Position numbers and translations under genes: made by a program | DNA from: Perilla frutescens | Lineage: Eukaryota; Streptophyta; Magnoliopsida; Lamiales; Lamiaceae | Length of the DNA: 64,000 bases | Direction of reading: 5' to 3' | NCBI GenBank assembly: GCA_026008535.1 | Contig: BRKX01000002.1 | Location: 1,510,501-1,574,500 of the forward strand | Notes under the pieces: model-generated | Seen by the model: the letters and a program-made list of their open reading frames with translations, nothing else | Databases searched by the model: none | What the model was told of the DNA's origin: nothing | Shown: one piece after another, positions 35,909 to 49,300 of the stretch | How positions within the stretch are numbered: position 1 is the first letter of the stretch | How the letters are laid out: every line of letters starts with the position of its first letter

Positions 35909-36202
35909 AGGGCTGTAAATGAGTCGAGCCGAACTCGAACATATGTTCAAACTTGTTTGAAATGATATCGAGTTTTAAAATTTATGTTTGAGTTTGTTTG
36001 ATTATCCATCGAGTCAGGCTCAAACGAGCTTTAATCGAGCCGAAAATCAATCGACCATCAAGTTCAAGCCGAGCTTTATATCTTATCAAACACAAAATTA
36101 TGTTCAACTTTGTTTGATATGCTTATCAAATCAAGCTCAAACGAACTTTTAACGAACGAACACGAGTCGAGCATCAAGCTATTTGCTTAGATTTTTAGCT
36201 CT
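35909..36202. mobile_element. 'gctcga'-rich insertion upstream of P450 gene 3
   Basis: A 294-bp insert flanked by the 20-bp direct repeat agatgtgatgtgatatacaa (35889-35908 and 36203-36222). It is the counterpart of 9877-10225 before gene 1. It ends about 50-65 bp before the TATA-like box of gene 3. No coding capacity. Confidence 0.6.
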
Positions 36203-36254
36203 AGATGTGATGTGATATACAACCAATCAACCAACTTCCTTGCGATAAATCCAC

Positions 36255-36268
36255 AATATTCATATATT
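36255..36268 (+). promoter_or_regulatory. TATA-like box of P450 gene 3
   Basis: The motif aatattcatatatt is about 65-75 bp before the ATG, at the position conserved in genes 1 and 2, though one base differs from their atttatat core. Confidence 0.45.
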
Positions 36269-36331
36269 ACTTGTTCTTGCTCTCTTCATTCTCCTTGTAT
36301 AGATTTTCAATCTCCAGCAAAAAAATTCATA

Positions 36332-39148
36332 ATGATCCTTCTACTTCTCATAGCTCTTCCAATAATCTTGATTTTCTCTCTCCACAAAACTCGGAAAACA
36401 AACCTCCCGCCGGGTCCTCCGCCGCTTCCGTTCATCGGAAACCTCCACCAACTAGCCACCGCCGGCGACCTCCATCTCTATCTATGGAAGCTTTCCAAAC
36501 AATACGGCCCCATCATGCAAATGAAACTAGGTTCCACCCCTCTAATCATAATTTCCTCTGCAAAATTGGCAGAAGAAGTCTTGAAAACTCAAGATCTTGC
36601 ATTTTGCAGCAGACCCAAATCTCTTTCGCAGCAGAAATTATCATACAACAACATAGACATAATCTTCGGACCGTACGATCATTATTGGAGGGAGCTGAGG
36701 AAACTCACATCCATTCATCTCTTCAGCCTCAAAAAGGTTCAATCTTTTCGACCCGTTCGAGAAGACGAAGTGTCTGATTTTATTACAAAGATTTCCGACC
36801 TTGCCTCCTCTCATCAAGTTGCGAATCTGAGTGAGATGACTGTCGCTCTCAGCAGCAATTTGATATGCAGAGTTGCTTTCGGTAAGAAATACGACGAGCA
36901 TGGATCGGAGAGGAGACGGTTCGACCAACTTCTGCATGAAGTTCAGATGATTTTTATCGCCTTATACATGTCTGATTACTTTCCGGCACTCGGGTGGGTG
37001 GATAGGCTCACCGGAATGATCAAGAAAGTCGACACGGTGTGCGAGAAGTTGGATTTGTTCTACCAGGAGCTCATCGACGAGCACCTCGACCCGAGTAGGG
37101 TCAGAACGCTAGATGTGGAGGATAACATTCTCGATATTTTGATCAAGCTTAAGGAAGAGCACGTGTTTGATTTCACATGGGATCACATCAAAGCCTTGTT
37201 AATGGTATGTTTTGATTGTTTATTTTGGGCTGAAATTTTCTGTTACCCTGCGTTCGTGTTTCATATGTTTTAATAATATTTGTTATAAAATAAAAATTAA
37301 TTATAAGATAAATAGTTATAGCCAACATTTATCAACAATGAAAATGAATAAAAAAAATTATAAAACGTAATTTTGAAAAAATCAACCATAATAACGAAAT
37401 ATTAATTGAAAATAAAAAATTAAATATTGAAAAAATAATTATAAATCCTACTTGGGTCCTAAAACTAATCATAAAATTAAACTAAATCATAAAAAATTAA
37501 AATTGAAAAAATATAAGAAAAACTCGTAATTTGAAAATGTAACACGGAGTGTAATACATATTGAGTGTGTAACAGGAAATTGCATGTGGTTTATTTCACT
37601 TATTCTGGCATATTTGACTTATTCATGTTTCACTATTAAATACTATATATTTTTTTTATATTAGTTACGCCCTCCGTCCCAATTATGTAGTCCATATTAC
37701 TATTTTAAGGTATTCCAATTATATAGGCTGATAACTATAAATAGTATTAATTTACATAATAATATACAAATATACCCTTGATAGTTCTTGTAAATTATAA
37801 ACCAACCAATTAAATTTTTTATAATTATTAATTTTAAATAAGGGTAATATTGTAAGTTAAGCTCTAATATCTTATTTTCATAAATATTTTTAATTTACGT
37901 GTGAGGAGAAACTGAATTATATAATTGGAACGAAGGGCATATTCTAAAAATTACAACTAATTATAATCTTAATTGACCCTAGTCAACATTTATGAACTAT
38001 ATCTTGGACACATTGAGCAGCCTAGCTCCAGTGACAATTCTGCACAATTAATGAGAACTAAATGAATGAGCAATAATATATAGTTCCAATGATTTTCAAA
38101 TGATATAGGGAATGAGCGGAATATTAAAATGTAAATCCACCTCATAAAATAAATGACTCACACACCTTAAATTGAACTCTAGAAATTAACTCAAGCAATT
38201 AAAATAATTAGTGTTCAACGTCTTTGCATAAAAATAACGGTTCTTTAATTTGGTCAATAAATATTTTTCATGTGCAAGTGTTCATTTTTTTTATAAATTA
38301 GAGCATTTAAATATATGAAAAAAGAATCACTTTTCCGCATCATGTATATTCAATTAAATTAATTATAACACTTTAAATAGTTTAGGCTGTTATAAATACC
38401 AATTATGAAATAATCAGCCATAATAATTTATTATTAATTATATAGTGAAAATTCAATAGTAAAATTAATTATAAACTCTACTTTAATTAGTTATCCTAAA
38501 ATTTTATAGCTATTAACAACTTGCTCATTTTTGTAGGACATATTTACAGCTGGAGCAGATACTAGTTCCTCAGCAATTGTATGGATAATGACTTCACTAA
38601 TCAAAGCACCCAATGTTATGAAAAAATTGCAAGAAGAAATCAGAAATTTGATAGGAGAAAAGGGCAAAGTAGATGAAGATGATTTGCCTAAACTTCCCTA
38701 TTTAAAAGCACTCATCAACGAGGTTTTCAGATTGTACCCTGTAGCTCCACTTCTTGTACCTAGAGAAACAATGGAAATATGCATTGTAGATGGCTATGAA
38801 ATTCAACCCAAAACCATAGTTTATGTTAGTGCGTGGGCAGTCGGGAGAGATCCCGAGTACTGGAAAAATCCGAATGAGTTCATGCCTGAAAGATTCTTAA
38901 ACAATAATATCGACATAAGAGGGCAAGATTTCGGGTTGATTCCGTTTGGATCGGGTCGAAGAATATGCCCCGGAATGCCTATGGGACTTGCAACTGTGGA
39001 GCTTGGCCTTGCAAACATGCTCTATAGTTTTGATTGGGAATTGCCTAATGGAATTCGAACAGAAGATGTGGATACAGATCCTGCACCTGGAATAGCAGTG
39101 CAGAAGAAAAACCCCCTCCTACTTTTACCTAAGAAATATGTTGTTTAA
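36332..39148 (+). CDS. cytochrome P450, CYP71/CYP83-like (gene 3)
   Basis: Exon 1 is 36332-37204 and exon 2 is 38537-39148. The phase-0 intron (37205-38536, 1332 bp) has GT and AG ends. The product is 494 residues; it starts one Met later than its sisters because the first ATG of the doublet is ATA. The frame is open upstream to 36212, but the hydrophobic anchor begins at this Met. Motifs: PPGPP (26-30), WRELR (119-123), AGADTS (296-301), ExxR (EVFR), PERF and FGSGRRICPG with Cys435. No defects were seen. By eye it differs from gene 1 at about 25 exon 1 and 7 exon 2 residues. Differences cluster in the F-helix (QMIFIAL), a substrate-recognition region. It should be an ER monooxygenase of specialised metabolism; substrate not predictable. 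A nested retrotransposon starts 280 bp after its stop. Confidence 0.94.
37205..38536 (+). other. intron of P450 gene 3
   Basis: It contains a Stowaway-like MITE (37668-37939, TA on both sides, orthologous to 27628-27861). Otherwise it resembles the other two introns, with the conserved end 'acttgctcatttttgtag'. The first 60 bases after the donor stay open in frame, which explains a longer spurious ORF ending at 37273. Confidence 0.75.
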
Positions 39149-39428
39149 TTAGAAAATTTTCATAGTTTTTCTTATGCCGCATATGTTGTTTGTCGTACAC
39201 TGTTTATTATGGTTCGATTTGTGTGTTACTTTTAGTGTTTCGTTTGATCGATACATTGTGAGTACATTCTTGATAAGGAAAAAGGGACAAATAGCCTCAT
39301 GGGGAGTTGATTGTCTCACTCTATATTAAAAATTAGACCATATACTATTCTTATAATGATATTAACAAACACGCTAACACATATTTTTTCAAGCATACTT
39401 ATATTTTTTCAAACATTTACACACACTT
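39149..39428. other. 3' flank of P450 gene 3 up to the copia insertion
   Basis: Collinear with 29295-29600. The last five bases, cactt (39424-39428), form the left target duplication of the copia element. No gene seen. Confidence 0.7.
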
Positions 39429-40076
39429 TGTTGGGTATCTAGCCTAGCCAGGGTTCACCGCTTGCTTCCCGACCCGTTCGATCTACTTCACAGTTGCTCA
39501 AGCAACTTGAGCACTCAATTTTGGTCAGCTTTAGCCTCCAGCAAATCTCTGCACTCTTCTTCTTCACTCTAGTTAATAATCTGCACAAGAAAGTTGTTAG
39601 TATAGAGTATTTGAGCAGCAAGATAAGAGTAAAGAGAAAAATAAAAAAGAATTGAAGAAGAAATAGGTAGAGAGAGTAAATCAGACGTTGAAGAATGGGA
39701 AAATTGTGTCTCTAGGACACAGCAGCTCAGATTTTCCCACGGCGGTGACTGTGCACTTCCGGCAACAACAAATGACCCAGGCCACAAGGTGAATCTGATG
39801 GATCTACACACGAAGCTCACACACTCAATCGCCAAACAAGAATCCGATGAACATGATTCCGGTGAGATCACAAGAAAGGAATAACAGAGCCTTTCAAAGT
39901 ATACAGAGATCGTGTGAAGCTTAAGCCAGAGAATGAAGCGGCGCAGAGGTTAAGTAAAGGGTAGAATTAGGTTTAGGGTTAAAGACGGATTAAGGGGCTG
40001 TTGGGTTTATTTAGGAAATTAGGCTCAAAATGGGCCAGCAAGAAATTAAATAAAGAGCATGGGCCAACCCACCACA
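39429..40076 (-). repeat. 3' LTR of the copia element
   Basis: Plus-strand ends TGTTGGGTAT...ACCCACCACA; read in element direction it starts TGTGGTGGGT and ends ATACCCAACA. It is preceded, in element direction, by a short purine-rich stretch (near 40077-40095), a weak polypurine tract. Confidence 0.93.
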
Positions 40077-40405
40077 TATCCACCTTTGACCCACCGGTCT
40101 TTATGTCACCAAGGAAGTTCTCACCAACAAATGGTTTTACATCGTAGCCTTTTTACTCTTATATATCACAAAGATAAGAGAGGGATAGAGAAATACTAAG
40201 TGAATTAATCTCAGTCTAAACACTAGAGACCAACCCAAATCCAGCAATTTATCTTAAGTCACTTAGTGACTATCCTTGATAGAATTGCAACCTAACACAG
40301 AACCAACAGTGTAATATAACCAACCAACAAGAAGGCCACAGAGGCAGATAGGGTATCCAGCCACTCAGACTGGAGTACTACCCAAGAAAAGGCACAAATC
40401 AGAAT

Positions 40406-43400
40406 TCAACCAAGATCGATGTTCAAAGATCTCCTGCAGGCCATCAGCTTTGCAACTAGTAGGCACTTAGTGTCCATGTCTATAGGGTTGAATTCAGATG
40501 GGATTTTATCAAGTAAAACATCACCTCTTTCCACAATATCATGGATGAAATGAAATCTCACATCAATGTGCTTAGTTCTATCATGGAATATAGGGTTCTT
40601 GCACAATTGAATTGCAGATTGGCTATTAGAATAGATAAGAGGCTTATCATCAATGAATTTAATTTCAGATAGCACACCATTAAGCCAAATGGCTTCCTTT
40701 ACAACCTCAATAGCAGCAATATATTCAGATTCAGTAGTTAATAAGGCAACAATGTTTTGCAATTGAGATTTCCAGCTAATACATGCACCACACAAGGTAA
40801 ACAGATATGAAGTAGTTGACTTTCTTTGATCTCTATCATTAGCATAGTTTGAGTCAATATAACCAACACATTTGATTCCATCATCTACCTTTGAGAAGGT
40901 CAGACCACTATTCATAGTGGATTTCAAGTACCTGAGAAGCCACTTAAGTGCTTCTTAGTGAGGTATACCAAGATTAACCATATATATACTCAAACATGAA
41001 ACAGCATAAGCAATGTCAGGCCTTGTGCTAATCATCAAATACATTACAGAGCCTATAGCATTACCATAAAGAACATATTGCATTTCAGTTATCTCATATT
41101 CGATTTTAGGGGATTGGTCTTTACTCAACACAAAGTGAGAAGCAAGAGGCACATTAACTGGTTTACAATTTTCCATATTAAACTTTTTCAGAACTTGATC
41201 AACATAGGCAGTTTGATGCAGCAAAAGAGTAAATTTTTCTCTATTTCTTTCAATATTCATACCAAGGATCTTCCTAGCATCACCAAGATCGTTCATATCA
41301 AAGTTGGCGCATAAACAATTTTGCACATGCTTCACAGTTTTCAAACATGGACTAATCAAAAGCATATCATCAACATAAAGTAACAGGAACATGGGAGTGT
41401 CAGATTGCATATAATACAGGCAGTGATCAAATTTGCTTCTTGTAAAGTTCATACTTTGCATGCATTTGTCAAACTTTATGTTCCACTGCCTAGGAGATTG
41501 CTTAAGGCCATAAAGAGATTTCTTTAGCAAGCACACATGTTCAGGAAAGTTTTTATCAACGAACCCCTCAGGCTGGTGCATATAGATATTGTTCTCAAGT
41601 TCACCATGAAAAAAGGTAGTTGTAACATCCATTTGCTTTTCCCAGTTAAAATGAGCAACAAGAGCAAGCATAATGTGCACTGTAGTGAATTTTACAATTA
41701 GAGCAAAAATCTCATTATAATCAATGCATTCTTTTTGTGTGAAACCCTTTGCAACCAATCTGGCTTTGTATCTCACATTATCAATTTCATGTTTTATTTT
41801 GAACAACCATTTGCATTCAACAATAGAATAGTCATCAGGTTTTTCAACAAGTACCCAAGTATTGTTGTCATACAAGGATTTGATTTCACAGTTCATAACA
41901 TCAAGCTATTTACCAGATTCATTAGAATTCACAGCTTCAGTGTAAGAACTAGGCTCAAATTGATCAACATTACTGAAGACATTGAAAGCATATAGAGACA
42001 GGTTATAGTCATCATATCTGGTAGGCAATCTCATATCTCTAGCAAGTTGATAGTTATTCAGATTCTCAGGTTCAGGAATGGTTTCTGGTTCATTATCAGT
42101 ATTAGAACTTGTTTCAAACTCAGAAACTATCATGTTATTAGTTGGTTCATCACTAGCCTCATTATCAAACACAAAATCATCAACATTATGGTTTTCAGAC
42201 ACAAGTTCATGCTCATTATTAATGATAGGAAAATCATGATGCACCATTTCAGGTTCAGGCTGAATAGGAGCCAAGTTATCCATATGATCCATCTCAGAAG
42301 GAACAACAGGAGGAGAATGCATGAATTTAAACATATTCAGATCATGGTTTTTTAGTTTCTCCACCTTACTTGGAGCAGCATAAGGTGAGGATTTAGGCAA
42401 ACAAGGAAAATCATGCTCATTAAAGACAACATCACGGCTAACACAAGTTTTAAAGCCAGGAACACTCCTATCCCATAGCCTATAACCCTTCACACCTTCA
42501 GGGTATCCTAGGAACACATATTTCTTAGTTCTAGGATCAAGCTTACTCAGTTTTTGATGCACATAAGCAGCACACCCAAAGATTCTCAAGTTAGACAAAC
42601 AAATGGGTTTATTCAAGAAGACAGACTTATGTAATTTGCCATGCAAGGGCACAGAGAAGGATCTATTAATAAGATAGGTTACAGTCATGAGAGCTTCACC
42701 CCATAAATGTTTAGACAACCCAGATGCAACAAGAAGACTTCTAACTCTCTCAATGAGAGTCTTATTCATTCTTTCTACCACTTCATTTTGTTGTGGAGTG
42801 TAGGGCACAGTTTTATGTCTAATGATCCATTGATCAGAACACCAATTATCCATAACATAATTATAAAATTCAAGCCCATTGTCAGTTCTGATGCATTTAA
42901 TTTTCTTTTTAGTTTGATTTTGAATTTCAACAGCCCACTTAGAAAATTTCATGAACACATCAAATTTATTCTTCATCAAAAATACCCATGTTTTTCTAGA
43001 GAAATCATCAATGATAGACAAGAAAAATAAGTTTCCACCATGGGTGGCCTCTTTAGCTAGGCCCCAGACATCAGCATGTAGATATTCAAGAATTTTAGTA
43101 CTAACATGCTTCCTAAGATAAGGCACAGAAGCAGGGAAAGAAGCACTATGATGTTTTTCCGTAACACATGGTTCACAGAAAGATAGGCTAGACACTTTAT
43201 CTTTACCAAAAGCACCTGATTTATGCAAGATATCAAGACCTTTATTGCTCATATGCCCTAGTCTAGCATGCCATAGAGCAGTTTTATCATCTTGGGCCAT
43301 GTTGACAACAAGTAAAGGCACAGATTGAGCTTGGACTGCATAGAGATCACCCTTTCTGGGTGCAGTAAAATAAAGCATAAGATCTTTTTCAAATTTAAAT

Positions 43401-44692
43401 CTCAAATAGTTCACAGAGCCATCAAGCATTTTGTCAGCAATCTTTGACACAGATAACAAGCTGAATTTCAATTTAGGCAGATATCTGACTTCACTTAAGA
43501 TGAGCATGCTCCCATTTTCAAATTTTAAACAAATATCACATTTTCCTTGTATTTCACAATTTTGACTATCAGCAAGTGCAACATGCCCAGAATTCATGTA
43601 TTACAAATTGTGAAACATATGCTTAAAGGGAGTGACATGAAAAGTGCAGCCAGAGTCAATGAGTCATTCATCATTTTGCACAGTTTTGGACACATCATTA
43701 GTGTAATTTATGAACTGAAAATTATAAACTCCATCCACCATATAAATGCCATCATCTTCATACACATTATTGGCATGTTGTTTAGGTTCATAATTCACAT
43801 AACCTTTGTTTCTTTTAGGTTGTTTGCATCTATTTGAAAAATGGCTAGATTTTCCACAATTCTAACAAGTTTTTCTAGGTTTTTGATCAAAATTCTGATT
43901 TTGACTTTGGTTGTGAGTTTGATCAAACTGCTTTTCTCTCCTATATCTTTCAGCAGCCAAAATACTGGGATTTTCACCATTCAAGGATTTATTAAAACTT
44001 TGGTGAGGATTTCTATGATTATTCCTGTTAACATACATAATTTCACCATGCAAGGGCTTGGATTTCAATTTCAGCTCACTTTCTTTTGCTTTTAGGCCAG
44101 TTACAATCATGTCACATGTGATTTTTGACCCACCATATTTTAAAGCAAATTTAACCTCAGCAAAAGACTCAGGAATAGACCCTAACAGAATTTGAGGAGC
44201 ATATTTCTCAATAGAATCATCACCAGCAAGTTTTAAGTCTTGAAGCAATTTATTGAAGTCATCCATATTGGCATCAACATCTTTTGAAGCATCCATTTGA
44301 AAAGACATAAATTGAGTTTGTAAAGACCATGCAGACTCTTCAGAAGTAGCAGTATATAGAGAAATCAAATTATCCCACAGATCTTTTGCACATTTATGAT
44401 GAGAGACTTTTCTAACAACTGTGCTACTCAAATTTAGCAAAATGGTGGCCCTAGCACTGTCATTCATGTCATGCAATTTCTCATCATCCACATATTCATT
44501 TATTTTTGTCAAAATGGCTTTATTCACCTTTTCTTTAACCAAAATGCACTCAATTTTAGTTTTCCAATCTTGAAAATCATCTTTGCCATTAAATGGCACC
44601 AGCAGTAGGGGAAGCAAAAAAGAAACTAACAGCCCAAAAACACAGCAAAACACCCAGGAAACCGAAATATGCCCTTCTGGGCAGAAAAACAA
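40406..44692 (-). pseudogene. gag-pol: copia gag-pol pseudogene
   Basis: A single frame of about 1,430 codons shows the copia order. The gag core runs 44630-44050, with a CCHC zinc knuckle at 43866-43825 (NCGKSSHFSNRC). A protease motif LIDSGC lies near 43655. Integrase includes LHADVWG near 43075, RTDNGLEF near 42880 and an E in NEVVERMNKTL near 42770. RT has the YVDD box near 41370, and RNase H includes TESEYIA near 40735. Nonsense codons at 43862 (TAG), 43664 (TGA), 43601 (TAA), 41906 (TAG) and 40955 (TAA) break it, but there is no frameshift. Three of the five sit where relatives have Trp. The first ~30 residues from 44692 look unrelated to gag, so the true start is uncertain. Intact products would make the particle and copy RNA into integrated DNA. 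Confidence 0.92.
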
Positions 44693-45249
44693 GCAATCAA
44701 AGGGGATAAAGTGCTGAGGCTAGCCCAGTTCTCAGCACAGATTTATCTGTGGAGAAATGATTCACTCAAGACAACCCCAAGCTTGTTTTTCAATAAGAAC
44801 TGACCAAGAATCAGTTCCCAGAAACTCTAGAATCACTGAGTTTCAACAGGTTTCAACAAAACCACAGCAAGACACTCACAGAGCAGGAGATAAGCCCTTC
44901 AGAGAAACAAGAAACCAAAGGGGATAAAGGCAGATCCAACCAACAACTCGAGACTTCCAGTGAACCCTCTACTACACTTGCTATCCAGGCTACTCGCACG
45001 AGGAGACCCACAGGGGAGTCCAGACGAACTGGACCGTAAGCAAGGTAGTTCAAGCACAGAGCTCTCAAGTGTGAAATGCTAGGGTTCGTAAGAAGGTAGA
45101 CGAAAAACACTCAGAGAAAACACAGAACACAAGAATGTGGAAGCAAGTAAGAGGATCACAAGATACCGAATCAGAGAGTAGGGATACATAAACAATATTT
45201 CCAGAGCAGAGTATCCCAAAAGTCACCACAAATCTCAAAATACCACAGA
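44693..45249 (-). other. 5' leader of the copia element (gag-proximal part)
   Basis: Non-coding leader between gag and the nested Ty3 element; it resumes at 53198-53417. The last five bases, acaga (45245-45249), are the left target duplication of the Ty3 element. Short ORFs here show no domain. Confidence 0.8.
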
Positions 45250-46378
45250 TGATACGACCAAATATAACGCGGAAGCAAAGAATCGAACAACGCCAACTAT
45301 GTATGTGATTCAACCCAACAATAAACTAAACAATACTGAATTAAGAACCCCAATATTCTGTATAAAACCAATAGGACTCGAATTTAACAAGAATTAAAAC
45401 AAAACAACTCAAATAACCCGTAAAACCCTAAATTAAAGACACGTACAGAAACCTATGCAAATGACCTCAGATTGAGCTCAAATTTTAACACAAGGCACAA
45501 TCTGTAGAGATGAAAAACATATCCAAAATTCAGCCCAAAAAAACGTGTAGGTTGGGAGATCGAATGGTGGGAAGTTTCTGACCCGATTTAGGGTTTTTAG
45601 ACCTAAATCGATGAATCCGACTTTCGATCTGAGGTGGGACGATTTTGAGGGTGTTGATGATGATATGGGAGTGTTATGGAAGTGGGTGGTGGCTGTGGTG
45701 GTGGTGGAAGGATCGGTGATGAAGAAAAACGAAAAGGATAGCCGAAACTTACCCGAAACGAACCCCGAATCGACGAGAACTCGGAACGCGCCTATGGAGC
45801 AACCTTCAATGGCTGTCTAACCCGGATACTACGAGATATCACGAATGAGACAATAGATTTCAAGCTTGAATTTGCCAGAAACAAACTCTACCAAAGAACT
45901 ATTGATTTTGAGACAAGTTGAAAAGTTTTGCGCTGTTTTTTTCATTCAATACGTGTCTACCTTCAATAGGAACGAAAATCCCTAATTAATAATCCTAAGG
46001 AACGAAAATTAAAGTGTCTTGGGCCTAGAATTCGAACTGGGCTAATTAAAACTACTACTGGGTCCAATATCACTTAAACAGATTGTGATAATTGGGCCTG
46101 CTAAATACATAAATCCACAACTGAAATAATAGACTTGAAATAAATAAATTAACTAATTAAATCAATAAGGAACGACTTTTCCATGGCTTCAATCGAGCTC
46201 CTCGATGCTTAAAATAGTCACCAACTTGGGCTGTTTGAAATCAGCTCCAACATCCTCCAGCTTCTTCCCGACATAACACTGAAGGTATCCTTGCAGCTTC
46301 TTGGCTCTAAGTCTCGTCACTGGACCTCTAAGCTGCAACTCGGAATTTGAATCATAAATGCTAGCACCGGGCTCATCA
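45250..46378 (-). repeat. 3' LTR of the nested Ty3 element
   Basis: It carries the 3' end of pol (46189-46378) in its element-proximal part and is preceded, in element direction, by a purine tract at 46379-46392 (gaggaaggggggaa). It also holds a 69-codon plus-strand ORF at 45611-45820 that is preserved in the other LTR. Confidence 0.96.
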
Positions 46379-49300
46379 TTCCCCCCTTCCTCAAAAGAAT
46401 TCGACCTCGAATTCGGGTCCTCCTCATCAAAATCATCTACAGGAAAAGGAGAGAGATCAGAAACATTAAACGTTGGAGAACATTTATACTCACCAGGCAG
46501 ATCAAGTTGGTAAGCATTGTCATTGACTCGAGCAACTACAGTAAACGGTCCATCTCCACGAGGCATCAGCTTCGACTTTCTCAAGTTAGGAAAACGTCCC
46601 GGACTGAAGTGAACCCAAACCTTATCACCGGGTTTGAATAACAGTTTCTTACGGTGCGTGTTCGCCTTAGCTGCATTTCGAACTCCTTGAAGCTCAATCC
46701 TCGTCTTGACCTTTTCATGCATCTCTCGAACCTGTTCAGCCCTACGAATACCTTGCAAACTCGAAAGATGATCAATAGACAAAGGAATAAGATCCGTTGG
46801 AGTCAACGGATTGAAACCATAAACTACCTCAAAAGGTGACATATGTGTAGAAGAATGCACGACCCTATTATATGCAAACTCAGCAAATGGTAAACATTCT
46901 TCCCACGATTTCAGATTATTTTTCACTAATGCACGTAGAAGAGTACCTAACGTCCTATTTACTACCTCAGTCTGACCATCTGTCTGTGGATGACATGCAG
47001 TAGAAAATAATAGTTTAGTACCCAACTTCCCCCACAAAACTCTCCAAAAATGCCCCAAAAATTTCGAGTCCCTATCAGAAACAATGGTTCTAGGGATGCC
47101 ATGCAGACGAACTATTTCACGAAAGAACAAATTGGCAATATTAACAGCATCATCAGTTTTTCTGCAGGCAATAAAATGAGACATTTTGGAAAACCTATCA
47201 ACTACCACAAACACAGAATCTTTGCCAGACTTCGATCGAGGCAAACCCAAAATGAAATCCATGGAGATATCTACCCAAGGAGCAGATGGCGCCGGTAAAG
47301 GCGTATAAAGACCAAATGGACTCGAAGTGGATTTAGCCTTCCTACATGTAATACATCTAGCACAGACTCTTTCAACATCCCTTTTCATGCGAGGCCAATA
47401 AAAATGCTCATGCAAAAGATCTAATGTCTTATTGACTCCGAAATGACCCATAAGACCCCCTGCATGTGACTCCAAAATAAACAACTCTCGCATAGAACAA
47501 TCAGGCACACACAATTTTGCATCCTTAAACAGAAATCCATCAACAATGTAATATGAATCCACAACACGAGATTTTCCAACACAAGATGCAAAAATAGGTC
47601 CAAAGAATGGATCAGGAGCATAAAAACTCTTAACATGCTCAAGACCGAGACACTGTGCATGCATAACAGAAATCAAAGCATACCTGCGGGAGAGTGCATC
47701 ATCAACCACATTCTCCTCACCCTTCTTTTACTTGATCACATAAGGAAACGATTCTATGAACTCCACCCATCGAGCATGGCGCGAGTTCAGGCTCTGCTGT
47801 CCCTTCAGATGCTTCAATGACTCATGATCAGTGTGAATCACGAACTCTTTCGAGCGCAGGTAGTGCTGCCAAGTCTCCAAAGACCTCTTCAATGCATACA
47901 GCTCCTTGTCGTATGTAGAATACCTCAGAGCTGTGCCATTCAACTTCTTGCTAAAGTAGGCGACCGGCTTCCTATCCTGCATCAAAACAGCACCAATGCC
48001 TATACCAGAGGCATCACACTCAATCTCGAACATCTTATTAAAATCAGGCAAAACCAAAACAGGAGCATTACACAATTTTGACTTCAGCAAAGTAAAAGCA
48101 TGCTCTTGGGCCTTGCCCCACTCAAACTTTCTATCTTTCTTACTGAGTTCGGTCAACGGGGCAGCTATAGTGGAAAAATCCCGCACAAAACGGCGATAAA
48201 ATCCAGCTAAACCATGAAAAGACCGAACATCAGCACAGGTCTTAGGCGTGGGCCATTCCTCAATGGCCTTAACCTTAGATCTGTCAACCTCAACACCTCG
48301 ACTACTCACAACAAATCCCAGAAAGACAACCTTATCCATGCAAAAAGTACACTTAGACAGATTAGCATACAACTTAGCAGCACGCAACAACTCAAAAACA
48401 TGCCTAAGATGTCTAACATGCTCAGAAACACAAGTACTATAGATAAGGATGTCATCAAAGTAAACGACTACATACTTCCCCATCACATCACTCAAGACAT
48501 GGTTCATGAGACGCATGAATGTACTAGGGGCGTTGGTAAGCCCAAATGGTATGACAAGCCATTCGTACAATCCATGCTTCGTCTTGAACGCAGTCTTCCA
48601 TTCATCCCCCTCACTCATTCTCACTTGAAAATATCCAGAACGTAAATCAATTTTTGAAAAGATAGACGCTCCAGACAACTCATCTAACATATCATCCAAA
48701 CAGGGAATAGGGAAGCAATACTTTACCGTTATCTTATTAATGGCCCGGCAATCCATGCACATGCGCCACTCGTTATTCTTTTTGGGGACGAGTATGACGG
48801 GCACTGCACACGGCGACAGGCTCTCTCTCTTATCTGCTTCTTCTCCAGTAACTTCTTGACTTGACGATCTATCTCTTTTGTCTCCTTAGGGCTGGTGCGG
48901 TAAGCTGGTCGGTTTGGGAGGACTGCTCCCGGCTAAAAGTCGATCTGGTGTTCAATTCCACGAATTGGTGGCAGACCACTCGGTATCTCCTCTGGGAATA
49001 CATCTTTAAATTCGTCCATCAGAGGCTGCAAAACAGGAGGAAGAACAATATCAGAAGTATCATTAGCCTTAAAAGTAAGGAGAACGATAGGCATACCAGC
49101 TTTAACGGCTTTTTGTACACCTTTTGCACTGATAAACAAGTTCCGGTGCACGGGCTCAGAACTAGCTGCACAAAGGGCAGCCTTAGTAGGATCCTTGGGG
49201 GTTGGCGTGGTTCCCTTGGCGTTCTGAGTCACGGCTGCGAGCTGTCCGGGTTGAGTAGACTGCTTGCTCTCGGCCCGTTTCGTCTTCTCTTCCTTAAATC

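Noticed and set aside
42047..42355. Plus-strand ORFs across the copia and Ty3 pol regions
   Set aside because: They are antisense shadows of the minus-strand polyproteins.
45611..45820. 69-codon ORF repeated at 52425-52634
   Set aside because: It occurs twice only because both LTRs of the Ty3 element carry it. No known domain, so not called a gene.
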